A stretch of 64,000 bases of DNA from Thermohalobaculum sp039026375. GTDB lineage: Bacteria; Pseudomonadota; Alphaproteobacteria; Rhodobacterales; Rhodobacteraceae. The stretch spans positions 1-64,000 of the forward strand of contig JBCCML010000015.1 of NCBI GenBank assembly GCA_039026375.1. The letters are read 5' to 3'. A program made the translations under genes and the position numbers. Positions 1 to 7,619 of the stretch are shown in pieces. Position 1 is the first letter of the stretch. Every line of letters begins with the position of its first letter. The notes beneath the pieces were generated by a model, which worked only from the letters and a program-made list of their open reading frames with translations, was not told the origin of the DNA and ran no database searches.

Positions 1-346
1 AGAGCGCCGTGGCGTAACGAAGAAGAGGAAAATCGCAAGCCGAACATCAAATCGACAACGGAAAAGAAGACCTCCTTGCTTCGCTGGCCCAAGATCATGC
101 AGCAGCAGTCAGAAAACAGGGTTCTTCAAGGCTTCCAACCGGTCAAAGCGCCGGGTGAACATCCCATCTGCGTAGCGAGCGGTCGCCCGGCGCGCGTCAA
201 CGAAGGTGCCAACGTCGCCGCAGCAGGATGGCGACACCGACATGAAATCCGACACCCGCCGGGCGCTCGATCACACCGTACGTGCGGTGTTGACCCGGCG
301 CTTTGAATCCTAATGCCAGATCTGCGGTCAACACGTGTATCGGGGA
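1..346. other. Window-edge region without a convincing gene
   Basis: One forward frame is open from the first base to about position 306, but its translation has no recognisable motif and no good ribosome site, and its composition looks like a chance open frame. The region lies downstream of the alkaline phosphatase gene, which ends at 347 on the minus strand. It could hold the 3' end of a gene starting outside the window; I cannot support one. Confidence 0.4.
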
Positions 347-1663
347 TCACTCACCGAGCGCGCCGAACAGTGTCTGGTACATCACGGCGTAGACATCCGT
401 GGAGTCCATCAGCGGTTTAATCAGATCGGCATTCAACCCGGCGCCGCGCACCAGGATGCCGCCAGCCACATCGCTGTAGCCTGTCCAGGCGATGCCATAA
501 TGGTGCGTCTTGCCGGCTTTGTCGGGCGCGGTCTCGAACGCATCGCCGAAAGCGCCTTGCTGGCCATGCAAGATGCCACCACCCCGCGTTATGGCATCTA
601 CCGGTCCCGCTTTCTGGCGATAGACCTGCAGGCCGCCAGCATCGGAGTCCGCCGTCATGATCATCAGCGTGTCGTCGCGCCCCTCCAGAAAAGCCTGGAT
701 CGCACCGATCGCCGCATCAGCACGGGTCAGCGCCTGCAGCGTCCCGTAGGCGTTCATGTTGTTGGCGATGTTGTCGGTGCCTTCCTCCTCGATCACCGCG
801 AAAAACCCGGCCGGGTCCCGACCGACGATCTGGAGTGCCGCGGTGGTCATCTCGGCCAGGGTCGGCGCCCCTTCCTGATAGGTGGGTTTGCCCTCGATCA
901 GGTTGCGCTCGCGCTCCTGGTCGTTGAACGTGTGGTTATGGGCGAAGACCCCCAGAAGCTTGTCCACCTTCGCCAGGTCCAGCGCCATCAGCTCGTCACG
1001 GGTGTAGACCACCGTATACCCCAGCGCCGCAGCCTGCGCGATCAGGTTCAGGCCGTCCGTGCGCTGGCCGGGGCCGTGGCTGCCCTGGACGCCGGCCGGC
1101 AGCAGAAACCGTTCGCCGCCGGCCATGACCACCTGAGCACCGGACTCGATCACCTGGCGGGCGATGTCGTCCGCGTTTCGGCGGCTTTTGTTAGAGGCGA
1201 CGAAAGCCGCCGTCCCCGGCTCGGCGATATGGCCGGTCTGCACCAGGGCCACGGCCTTGCCCGCGGCCAGGGCCTCTTGCGCGATGGACATGTCCTTGCC
1301 GGAGGCCGCGGTCAGCGGCTCCTTGCCGTTCATCCCGAAACTGTCGGCCACGACCTTGATGCCATAGGCGTGGACGGTCGCCCCCCCGTGGGACGTGCCG
1401 GTTACGCGGTCCGCCATATGTCCGGTATAGACGCCCAGCGCGGGCAGCTTGTCCCAGTTCAACGTGCCGTCCGGGCCCACGATGTGCATGCGCGCGGCCA
1501 GCCAGTGGTTCACGCCGGTGCCGTCTGGGTGAAAGAAGATCACGTTACCCGTTTCGGGGCCGGTTTGCGGGCCGCTCTGCTGTGCCGGGACCTCTATCCC
1601 AGCAACAAGGGTAAGTCCGGTGGCAAGAACGGCAGTCGCCGCAAGCTGGGGTAACCTGAGCAT
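347..1663 (-). CDS. Alkaline phosphatase-family secreted phosphohydrolase, atypical metal site
   Basis: A 438-residue protein with an N-terminal signal peptide (hydrophobic residues about 8-22) that should be exported to the periplasm and release phosphate from monoesters. I chose the ATG at 1663 because AGAGGAG stands just upstream and the signal peptide begins there. The family pattern is visible: Asp47 in FHPDGTG, the nucleophile region TGTSHGG (Ser91), the EEGTDN segment (residues 293-298), TADSDAGG (337-344) and a late His pair (387-388). In the classical E. coli enzyme the last two central motifs carry His ligands for zinc; here these positions are Asn301 and Ser340. The overall family is secure, but the metal content and substrate may differ from PhoA. 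Confidence 0.85.
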   Translation of the reverse strand: MLRLPQLAATAVLATGLTLVAGIEVPAQQSGPQTGPETGNVIFFHPDGTGVNHWLAARMHIVGPDGTLNWDKLPALGVYTGHMADRVTGTSHGGATVHAYGIKVVADSFGMNGKEPLTAASGKDMSIAQEALAAGKAVALVQTGHIAEPGTAAFVASNKSRRNADDIARQVIESGAQVVMAGGERFLLPAGVQGSHGPGQRTDGLNLIAQAAALGYTVVYTRDELMALDLAKVDKLLGVFAHNHTFNDQERERNLIEGKPTYQEGAPTLAEMTTAALQIVGRDPAGFFAVIEEEGTDNIANNMNAYGTLQALTRADAAIGAIQAFLEGRDDTLMIMTADSDAGGLQVYRQKAGPVDAITRGGGILHGQQGAFGDAFETAPDKAGKTHHYGIAWTGYSDVAGGILVRGAGLNADLIKPLMDSTDVYAVMYQTLFGALGE

Positions 1664-1875
1664 GGCGCTCTCCTCTGTCGTTCTGTGCATCTGTGGTTCT
1701 GTGCATCACTCAATCAAAGGCTGGCGGACAACCTCTGCCGCCAACGCACCAGAAGAACCACAGGAACACTAAGCCGACATGGCAGGCCGATTACAGCTTT
1801 GTGACGACACGCGTGCGTAAGAGCCCCGACCGCCCGCGTCTCTACTGGCGGGTCCGTATGGAACTTGGCCCGCGT

Positions 1876-2901
1876 TCAGACGAACAGGACGTCGTCGGCG
1901 CCCAAGAGGTGCAGACCCGTATGGAACAGGAACACTTCGTGCGAGGTGTAACTGTTGCCGTTGGCATCGATATCCGTGACTTCGACCAACGCGCCTTTCA
2001 CCCCATTGTGGCTGTGGTGGACGGCTTTCCAGTGGGCGTTGCTGGCATCATTGACGTCAAACGCCAAAACATCATCGCCGAAGATGTCGAAGTCGCGGAT
2101 CAGGTCGATGCTGGTGGTGCCCCCGCTATCGCCTGCCTGGAACCAGAACGTGTCATCGCCATAGTCACCCGACAGCAGGTCGAAGCCCTGAGCACCGGCG
2201 CCGTTCTTACCGCCCACGAGGATATCATCCTGAGAGCTGCCGCGTAACTCGTCACTGCCGCCGAGGCCCAGGAAATGGACGCTCTTGGCCCCGCCGAACA
2301 TCACATCGTCATACTGCGACCCAATCACCCGTTCGATCGTGCCAACCTTGATGAAATCGCCGTTTGCGTCACCCCCATAGGCTTTTCTGTGACCCGTCCC
2401 ATCGACGTCGTCCAGATAGACCAGAACCCCCGCCTGCGAGTTTGAGTAGTCGACCGTGTCGACGCCATCCCCGCCGTCGATGTAGTCGGCGCCTTCATCA
2501 CCCAGGATGGTGTCGTTGCCCGCACCGCCAATGTTCACGTCGTCGCCGGTTCCGCTGTCCAGGAAGTCGTCATCTTGACCGCCCATCAGCGTGTCGTCGT
2601 CCCTGCCACCGTAGAGCGAGTCGTTGCCCGTGGCGCCCTGAAGAAAGTCGTTACCGTCCAGACCGACAAGTGTGTCATCGCCGTGATTACCAACCATTGT
2701 GTCTGCCCCCGCATCGCCGCGGAAGTAGTCATCCCAACCACTGCCGACGAAGGTGTGGTAAAAGCCATCGTCGAAGGCAAAGCGTGAATAGTAGCTGGCC
2801 GTGAAAGTGCCGAAGTAGGTAGGATCCAATGTCGGCTCGGGTTCGGGCGCGTAGACTGGGTTGATGGGGGTTTCCAGCATCATCTCGAAAAACGTGGCCA
2901 T
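1876..2901 (-). CDS. RTX-type calcium-binding secreted protein
   Basis: A 341-residue acidic protein with no N-terminal signal peptide. From about residue 60 to 150 it carries tandem glycine/aspartate nonapeptides of the GGxGxDxLx type (for example GGAGNDTIL), with a further degenerate set near 215-260. These repeats bind calcium as a parallel beta roll after secretion, normally by a type I system that reads a C-terminal signal; the C-terminus here is short and hydrophobic (ends VLFV), as is common for such proteins. AGGGAG precedes the ATG. No catalytic domain is recognised before or after the repeats, so the role (adhesin, matrix or S-layer-like protein) is open. No type I secretion genes are in the window. 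Confidence 0.85.
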   Translation of the reverse strand: MATFFEMMLETPINPVYAPEPEPTLDPTYFGTFTASYYSRFAFDDGFYHTFVGSGWDDYFRGDAGADTMVGNHGDDTLVGLDGNDFLQGATGNDSLYGGRDDDTLMGGQDDDFLDSGTGDDVNIGGAGNDTILGDEGADYIDGGDGVDTVDYSNSQAGVLVYLDDVDGTGHRKAYGGDANGDFIKVGTIERVIGSQYDDVMFGGAKSVHFLGLGGSDELRGSSQDDILVGGKNGAGAQGFDLLSGDYGDDTFWFQAGDSGGTTSIDLIRDFDIFGDDVLAFDVNDASNAHWKAVHHSHNGVKGALVEVTDIDANGNSYTSHEVFLFHTGLHLLGADDVLFV

Positions 2902-3305
2902 CTGATCGCTCCCTCAGGGTCTGTTCCGTTGAGAGAGAGCATGCCGCCAGCGCCGCCGCCAATCTGTAGCGTCTGCTACGAAACGGTGATTTTCTTTCAC
3001 GGGCTCGCCTGCCATTTGGGCAACCACGCTCGAATCGCCCAGTTTGGCACAGCACCCTGCCCCACCCGTTTGCCGGACCAACCGCCTGGTGCCTCGCATT
3101 GCAGCGATTTGTCCACCTGCGGGCGCGCTGTGCCGCCGCACGGGGTGCAAGCCTCATCCAAAGCGTGAAAACGCAGCCAGATGCGGCCAGGCCCCTGGTC
3201 CAGACGCGATTAAACCTTTGCAGCGGCGGGCCGCCTTGGCAGAGTGTCGCCCACGTGAGCGGGAGGGGACGCCCCCTGACCCCGAACACCGACAGGGAGA
3301 AAAAA
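2902..3305. other. Divergent intergenic region
   Basis: A 404-base region between the divergent RTX gene (minus) and the solute-binding protein gene (plus); it should hold both promoters. Short GC-rich open frames exist on both strands but none has family features. I see no clear sigma-70 hexamers or long palindrome. Confidence 0.5.
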
Positions 3306-4874
3306 ATGTTTCGCAATTCGACGTCGTCCGGCCGCGTAACGCGGCGCGGGCTTCTGCAAGGCGCGGCGGCAGGCGGCCTGCTGCTGGGCGCCAACGGTTT
3401 GCCAATGCCGGCACGTGCAGCCCCCAAAAAGGGTGGCATGCTGCGCATCGGCAAGGCCCACGGTCAGACCACTGACACACTGGACCCGGCCACCTACGAA
3501 AACGGCTTCACCAACGCGATCTCGCACGCCGTGCACGGTCGCATGACCGAGGTCGGCGCCGACGGCCAGCTGAAGCCCGAAGTGGCGGAAAGCTGGGAAG
3601 CATCGGACGATGCGTCGGTCTGGCGCTTCAAGCTGCGCTCGGGCATGACGTTCCACAACGGCGCGCCGGTGACGGTGGCCGACGTGGTCGCCTCGATCAA
3701 TTACCACCGGGGCGAGGACTCGACCTCGGCCGCCGGGCCCATCGTCAAGCCGATCAAGGACGTGGGCGTGGACGGCGACGTGATCGTGTTCACGCTGGAC
3801 GGCGGCAATGCCGACTTCCCGTTCATCCTGAGCGACTATCACCTGACGATCTGCCCCGCTGACGGCGACTCGATCGATTGGAAGTCGGGCGTCGGCTGCG
3901 GCTCGTACAAACTGGTCGAGTTCAACCCGGGCGTCATCGCACGCTTTGAGAAGTTCGCCGACCACTGGGACGCCGATAACCGCGCCTGGATCGAACAGAT
4001 CGAGATGCTCTCGATCATCGACCAGAATGCGCGCACCACGGCGCTGGTGTCGGGTGACGTGCACGCCATCGACCGGCTGGACCTCAAGACCGCTGGCCTG
4101 ATGGGACGGCGCAAGGGCGTCAACATCCACTCGGTGTCGGGCACGCAGCACTACACCTTCGCGATGTCGTCGAACCAGGACCCCTATACGGACGTCAACG
4201 TGCGCTTGGCCCTGAAGTACGGCGTCAACCGTCAGGAAATGGTCGACAAGATCCTGTTCGGCTATGGCGCGCTGGGTAATGACCACCCGATCGGGTCTGG
4301 CCAGCGGTACTTCAACCAGGATCTGGCACAGCGCGAATACGATCCGGATCGTGCCAAGTTCCACCTGAAGGAAGCCGGTCTGGACAGCGTCAGCGTGGCC
4401 CTGTCGGCATCGGATGCGGCCTTTGGCGGCGCGGTCGATGCGGCGGTGCTGTTCCAAGCCTCGGCCAAGTCGGCCGGGATCGAGCTGGAGCCGGTGCGCG
4501 AGCCCAAGGACGGCTACTGGTCGGATGTCTGGATGAAAAAGCCGTTCAGCGCGGTCTACTGGGGCGGCCGTCCGGTCGAAGACCAGATGTTCGCCACCGC
4601 CTATCAGTGTGGTGCCGCGTGGAACGACAGCTTCTGGTGCAACGACCGGTTCGAGGAGCTGCTGGTCAGCGCCCGCGCCGAGCTGGATCAGGACAAGCGC
4701 CGCGCGATGTACTACGAGATGCAGGAAATCGTCTCGAACGACGGCGGCGTGATCATCCCGATGTTTGCCTCGTACGTCTTCGCCACCAATGACGATGTGG
4801 GCATCCCGGACCAGTTCGGCTCGAACTGGGATATGGACGGCGAGCGCTGGACCGAGCGCTGGTGGATGGCCTGA
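3306..4874 (+). CDS. Peptide/opine-type ABC transporter substrate-binding protein (Tat signal)
   Basis: A 522-residue periplasmic binding protein of the family-5 (DppA/OppA) type. It begins with a twin-arginine signal peptide (TRRGLLQ, then a hydrophobic stretch ending near MPARAA, residues about 12-37), so it is exported folded. The segment around TLDPATYENGFTNAISHAVHG and the following EVAESWEASDD are typical of the fold's first lobe. I chose the ATG at 3306, preceded by AGGGAGAAAA, over longer in-frame starts that lack the signal peptide at the N-terminus. No permease or ATPase genes follow; the next gene encodes RidA. The ligand cannot be read from sequence, and the protein must work with a transporter encoded elsewhere or act as an orphan. 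Confidence 0.9.
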   Translation: MFRNSTSSGRVTRRGLLQGAAAGGLLLGANGLPMPARAAPKKGGMLRIGKAHGQTTDTLDPATYENGFTNAISHAVHGRMTEVGADGQLKPEVAESWEASDDASVWRFKLRSGMTFHNGAPVTVADVVASINYHRGEDSTSAAGPIVKPIKDVGVDGDVIVFTLDGGNADFPFILSDYHLTICPADGDSIDWKSGVGCGSYKLVEFNPGVIARFEKFADHWDADNRAWIEQIEMLSIIDQNARTTALVSGDVHAIDRLDLKTAGLMGRRKGVNIHSVSGTQHYTFAMSSNQDPYTDVNVRLALKYGVNRQEMVDKILFGYGALGNDHPIGSGQRYFNQDLAQREYDPDRAKFHLKEAGLDSVSVALSASDAAFGGAVDAAVLFQASAKSAGIELEPVREPKDGYWSDVWMKKPFSAVYWGGRPVEDQMFATAYQCGAAWNDSFWCNDRFEELLVSARAELDQDKRRAMYYEMQEIVSNDGGVIIPMFASYVFATNDDVGIPDQFGSNWDMDGERWTERWWMA

Positions 4875-4883
4875 TTGGCCATT

Positions 4884-4904
4884 GGGCGGGCGATGTGCCC
4901 GCCC
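4884..4904 (+). terminator. GC-rich hairpin downstream of the binding protein gene
   Basis: A perfect 8-bp stem (GGGCGGGC / GCCCGCCC) with a 5-base loop starts ten bases after the stop codon. There is no strong T tract. Similar GC-rich arms recur in the next 70 bases, so it could be an attenuator or mRNA-end stabiliser rather than a strong terminator. Confidence 0.5.
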
Positions 4905-5040
4905 TTCCAAAGCCTGGCGGGGGCCATGCGCCCGCCCTACTAAAATTCGGCGGGCGGGACGCAGGCCCAACAAACATTCAGCCCGTGCCTCTGGCCTTAC
5001 CAGTCCGTGGCGCGGGCTTTTTCTATCGCAGGAGGCAGGA

Positions 5041-5397
5041 ATGCTGGAGATTGAACGTGTGCGCGGCGTCTATCAGGGGCGCAATGCCGGGACCAAGTAC
5101 AATGGCTTCGCCTGGGCGGTCGCGACGGACAAGTCTAACAGCCCCACGATGTACGACCAGACCCAGATTTCGCTGGCTGAGATCGACCGGGTGCTGGGCG
5201 AATTGGGCACCTCGCGCCAGCGGCTGATCAACGCGACGATCTATGTCACCAACATTCAGTTGAAGGACGAGATGGAGCGCGCCTGGCTGGAATGGATCGG
5301 CGATGATCCGGCCCACTGGCCGCAGCGCGCCTGTGTCGAGACGGGCCTGAAGGGCCTGACCCAGGTCGAGGTCGTCGTGATCGCCGCCTGCCCCTGA
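5041..5397 (+). CDS. RidA family enamine/imine deaminase
   Basis: A 118-residue cytosolic protein of the RidA/YjgF/UK114 family, whose members hydrolyse reactive enamine and imine intermediates made by PLP enzymes. Visible family features are the segment GELGTSRQRLINATIYVTN and the C-terminal QRACVE, whose Arg corresponds to the conserved substrate-binding Arg of RidA, followed by VEVVVIAA. The ATG at 5041 follows GGAGGCAGGA. The closest neighbour on the same strand is the binding protein gene 166 bases upstream, so the pair may deal with amino-acid-like compounds (inference). Confidence 0.88.
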   Translation: MLEIERVRGVYQGRNAGTKYNGFAWAVATDKSNSPTMYDQTQISLAEIDRVLGELGTSRQRLINATIYVTNIQLKDEMERAWLEWIGDDPAHWPQRACVETGLKGLTQVEVVVIAACP

Positions 5398-5421
5398 GGA
5401 CAGATCAGTCGGCCTCCGCCG

Positions 5422-5703
5422 CTAATTGGTGTTCAGCACCGGGGTGGGGCCGACATTCACAGCAGCGGCGGTCATCAGGTTGGTGTTGATCCCGGCAACC
5501 GTGGGCGAAACACCCAGATTGAACAGCGCGTAGATCGTGCTCATCCCGACAAGCAGGATGGCGGCGGTCAAAGCCACCCAGTCAATGGTGACCATGGCGC
5601 TATCGTCTTTGGCGAAGGCCCGCAGACGGGGCGCAAATCGGGCACAAAGGCTTTCGCAAAGGCTTTCGAAAGGCGCAGGCGAGTCGGCTGGCATGATGCA
5701 CAT
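5422..5703 (-). CDS. Small Flp/Fap-type pilin-like protein
   Basis: A 93-residue protein with one hydrophobic helix (about residues 42-63). Its N-terminal half is charged and the helix begins with TIDWVALTAAILLVG, resembling the small DWxxLTAA proteins of roseobacters that look like Flp pilins. An ATG three codons further in (5694) is an alternative start. No tad or cpa secretion genes are nearby, so it is either an orphan pilin-like protein served by a distant Tad system or simply a single-pass membrane protein. It converges with ridA. Confidence 0.6.
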   Translation of the reverse strand: MCIMPADSPAPFESLCESLCARFAPRLRAFAKDDSAMVTIDWVALTAAILLVGMSTIYALFNLGVSPTVAGINTNLMTAAAVNVGPTPVLNTN

Positions 5704-5814
5704 GATGTCGTCTCTTGCAGCGTGGGCGGCCCTCTCAACGAAAAGCCCTCGACCCGAGGACTGCCGCCACCCCCGGTTTGGTGAAGTTACGTTAAAAGAC
5801 TCTCAATTTAGTCA

Positions 5815-5833
5815 GCAATTGCCGTCTAATTGC
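5815..5833. promoter_or_regulatory. Inverted repeat in the divergent region before usg
   Basis: GCAATT - 7 bases - AATTGC forms a perfect 6-bp inverted repeat in an AT-richer stretch of the 319-base divergent region 5704-6022, between the pilin-like gene and usg. It may be an operator. No further gene is seen in the region; promoter hexamers are not clear. Confidence 0.3.
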
Positions 5834-6022
5834 GCACAGCTCCGGTCGCAGGTCGAGCATGGTGCAGCGCAGCGAATGGTAAGCAGAAAAAATCTACGCG
5901 CAAGATCGTATCGTTAACGGATTTGGGTGACAGTATGGGCACCGCGGGTGGTGGAGACCGTGCTGAGACGCGCGTTCGCCGTGCCGCGCAAACGAGCAGA
6001 GGAGATCCAAGGACAACGCCGA

Positions 6023-6298
6023 ATGCGCCCTGTCGACAAAGCTTTTCGCCGTCAGTTGAACGGCTATTCCCTGGCTACGGCCGAGATTACCTATCACATG
6101 CCGGACGCCCGGTCGCTGCTGCAGACATTTGTTTGGCAGGACTATGACTTGGCCCCAGCGTTTCCCGAACTGAAGAAATTCCTGGATTTCTGGGCGCGCG
6201 AGTTGGACGGCCCTCTGCACTCCGTTCGCGTGGCACACTCCGCTTTGATCAAGCCGGCGGAATTCTCGGTGAGAGACTTCGAGATCACGATCCACTGA
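6023..6298 (+). CDS. usg: Usg family protein
   Basis: A 91-residue protein matching the small Usg family of alphaproteobacteria. The hallmark stretch FVWQDYDLAPAFPELKKFLDFW followed by ELDGPLHSV and LIKPAE is present almost complete. Usg genes were first noted beside tryptophan genes in Caulobacter; the biochemical role is not settled. I chose ATG 6023 because family members begin shortly before the LNGYSLATAEITY segment and AAGGACA lies upstream; a GTG at 5927 would add 32 atypical residues. Here it stands alone, with no trp genes nearby. Confidence 0.85.
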   Translation: MRPVDKAFRRQLNGYSLATAEITYHMPDARSLLQTFVWQDYDLAPAFPELKKFLDFWARELDGPLHSVRVAHSALIKPAEFSVRDFEITIH

Positions 6299-6372
6299 GG
6301 CGTGCCAGCCGCGGCGTTGCCCGGGCGCAGAATTCGGACGCCCCCGGAAACGCTGTGAAGACTTGGCCTCGC

Positions 6373-7011
6373 CTAATTCACCGTGACCGGGTCGGTCCCG
6401 ATCGTGGCGGGGTCCTGTAGGGCCCGAACCACATAATCGGCGACATCCGCGCGCGAGATCATGCCGTTGCGCCACGTGTTGGGCTCGCTCAGCACCTTGT
6501 ATTTGCCGCGCGCAGCCCCGTTGGTCAGGACGCCGGGGCGTATGATCGTCCAATCCAGTCCGCTGTCGGTGACCAACGCCTCTTGCTTGGACTTGTCGTC
6601 GTAGATCCGGCCCAACACCGCGCGGAAGGGCAGTTTCTCCAGCAGGCTGATGCCGCTGACGCAGCGGCCCGCGCCGAATCCTGTGACCACCACCAGGCGC
6701 TTCGGCCCATGCTCGGCCATCAGGGGCAGCAGCGCCGCGGTCGCGGACGAAAACAGATCCGTCCCATTGACGATGGTCTGGTAGGTTAACGGCACCCCCA
6801 AGGTATGCGCCACGGCGTCCACATCCTTCAATGCCGCCGTCAGATCCTCGACGTTAAGCGCATCACCCGCCATCTTCTCCAGATTGGGGTCGTCCAGTTT
6901 CATCCCCTCGGCCCCGCGCGAAAACGCCCGGACGGTCATCCCCGCGGCCAGCGCCGCTTTGCACGTCGCCAGGCCGATGCCCTGACTTGCACCGATCACC
7001 AATAGCCGCAT
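6373..7011 (-). CDS. NAD(P)-binding protein, atypical SDR / NAD(P)H-binding family
   Basis: A 212-residue Rossmann protein beginning with LLVIGASQGIGLATCKAAL, a glycine-rich dinucleotide-binding loop. Later parts (KRLVVVTGFGAGR, GLDWTIIRPGVL, ISRADVADYVVRAL) match the extended or atypical NAD(P)H-binding proteins that resemble nucleoside-diphosphate-sugar epimerases. There is no classical YxxxK pair, so it may be a reductase of the BVR-B/NmrA kind or a sensor. It is transcribed away from groES, sharing the 278-base region 7012-7289. Substrate unknown. Confidence 0.75.
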   Translation of the reverse strand: MRLLVIGASQGIGLATCKAALAAGMTVRAFSRGAEGMKLDDPNLEKMAGDALNVEDLTAALKDVDAVAHTLGVPLTYQTIVNGTDLFSSATAALLPLMAEHGPKRLVVVTGFGAGRCVSGISLLEKLPFRAVLGRIYDDKSKQEALVTDSGLDWTIIRPGVLTNGAARGKYKVLSEPNTWRNGMISRADVADYVVRALQDPATIGTDPVTVN

Positions 7012-7164
7012 GTGCCGTGTCCTTGCTGTTGCTTAGTTCTGAGCGGGAAGTGGGGGTGTTGGCCGCAAACGCAAGGTTGAGGCGTTGCTGGGCCGGCGCG
7101 CATTAGCGTCGCGCATGCGATCTGAGGGTCCGCAGAAAACGCTGAGAATCCCCTTGGCAACGTA

Positions 7165-7193
7165 TTGACAGCCCTTGGTCATTTGCCTATCTC
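7165..7193 (+). promoter_or_regulatory. Sigma-70-type promoter of groESL
   Basis: TTGACA (7165-7170), a 17-base spacer, then TATCTC (7188-7193). The predicted transcription start near 7200 lies just before the CIRCE operator, the usual arrangement for HrcA-repressed chaperonin operons. Confidence 0.75.
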
Positions 7194-7211
7194 CGCGATG
7201 CCGGAGGGGAA

Positions 7212-7238
7212 TTAGCACTCGCCTATCCTGAGTGCTAA
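7212..7238 (+). promoter_or_regulatory. CIRCE operator (HrcA binding site)
   Basis: A perfect TTAGCACTC - 9 bases - GAGTGCTAA inverted repeat, the consensus target of the heat-shock repressor HrcA. It lies between the promoter and groES, so it would block initiation or act in the 5' leader mRNA. Confidence 0.97.
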
Positions 7239-7289
7239 CGAACCGTCCGACCTGAAAAGCAACTGGAACGCCGATTAGGGAGCGCATCC

Positions 7290-7577
7290 ATGAACTTCAC
7301 TCCTCTGCACGATCGTGTGCTGGTCCGCCGTATCGAGTCTGACGAAAAGACCGCTGGCGGCCTGATCATTCCCGACAGCGCCAAGGAAAAACCCCAGGAA
7401 GGCGAAGTCGTCGCCGTTGGCGCCGGTGCCAAGGACGACGACGGCGATCGGATCGCCATGGACGTCTCGGCTGGTGACAAGATCCTGTTCGGCAAGTGGT
7501 CGGGCACCGAAATCAAGATCGACGGCGAAGACCTGTTGATCATGAAAGAGAGCGACATCCTGGGCGTAATGGCCTGA
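7290..7577 (+). CDS. groES: Co-chaperonin GroES
   Basis: A 95-residue protein covering the whole GroES family: FTPLHDRVLVRRIESDEKTAGG at the N-terminus with the mobile-loop region, GEVVAVGAG in the middle and a C-terminal DLLIMKESDILGVM. It forms the heptameric lid of the GroEL cage and controls ATP-dependent folding in the cytosol. It is the first gene of the groESL operon, 42 bases before groEL, under the CIRCE operator upstream, so it should be induced by heat through release of HrcA. Confidence 0.98.
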   Translation: MNFTPLHDRVLVRRIESDEKTAGGLIIPDSAKEKPQEGEVVAVGAGAKDDDGDRIAMDVSAGDKILFGKWSGTEIKIDGEDLLIMKESDILGVMA

Positions 7578-7619
7578 GCCATGCCGTCCCCACGCAATTA
7601 CTGACAGGAGCAGAGACTG

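Noticed and set aside
76..306. Gene truncated by the left window edge
   Set aside because: The frame is open to the edge, but the translation shows no motif and its composition is unlike the genes here; a search with the flanking sequence would decide.
335..1654. 439-codon open frame on the plus strand opposite the alkaline phosphatase gene
   Set aside because: It mirrors the coding strand of a recognised enzyme, has no family features or signal and is explained by GC-rich codon use. Several other long frames opposite real genes (3210-4973, 7275-8717, 36757-38736, 42141-43448, 55744-56691, 57484-58272, 58273-59226) were rejected for the same reason.
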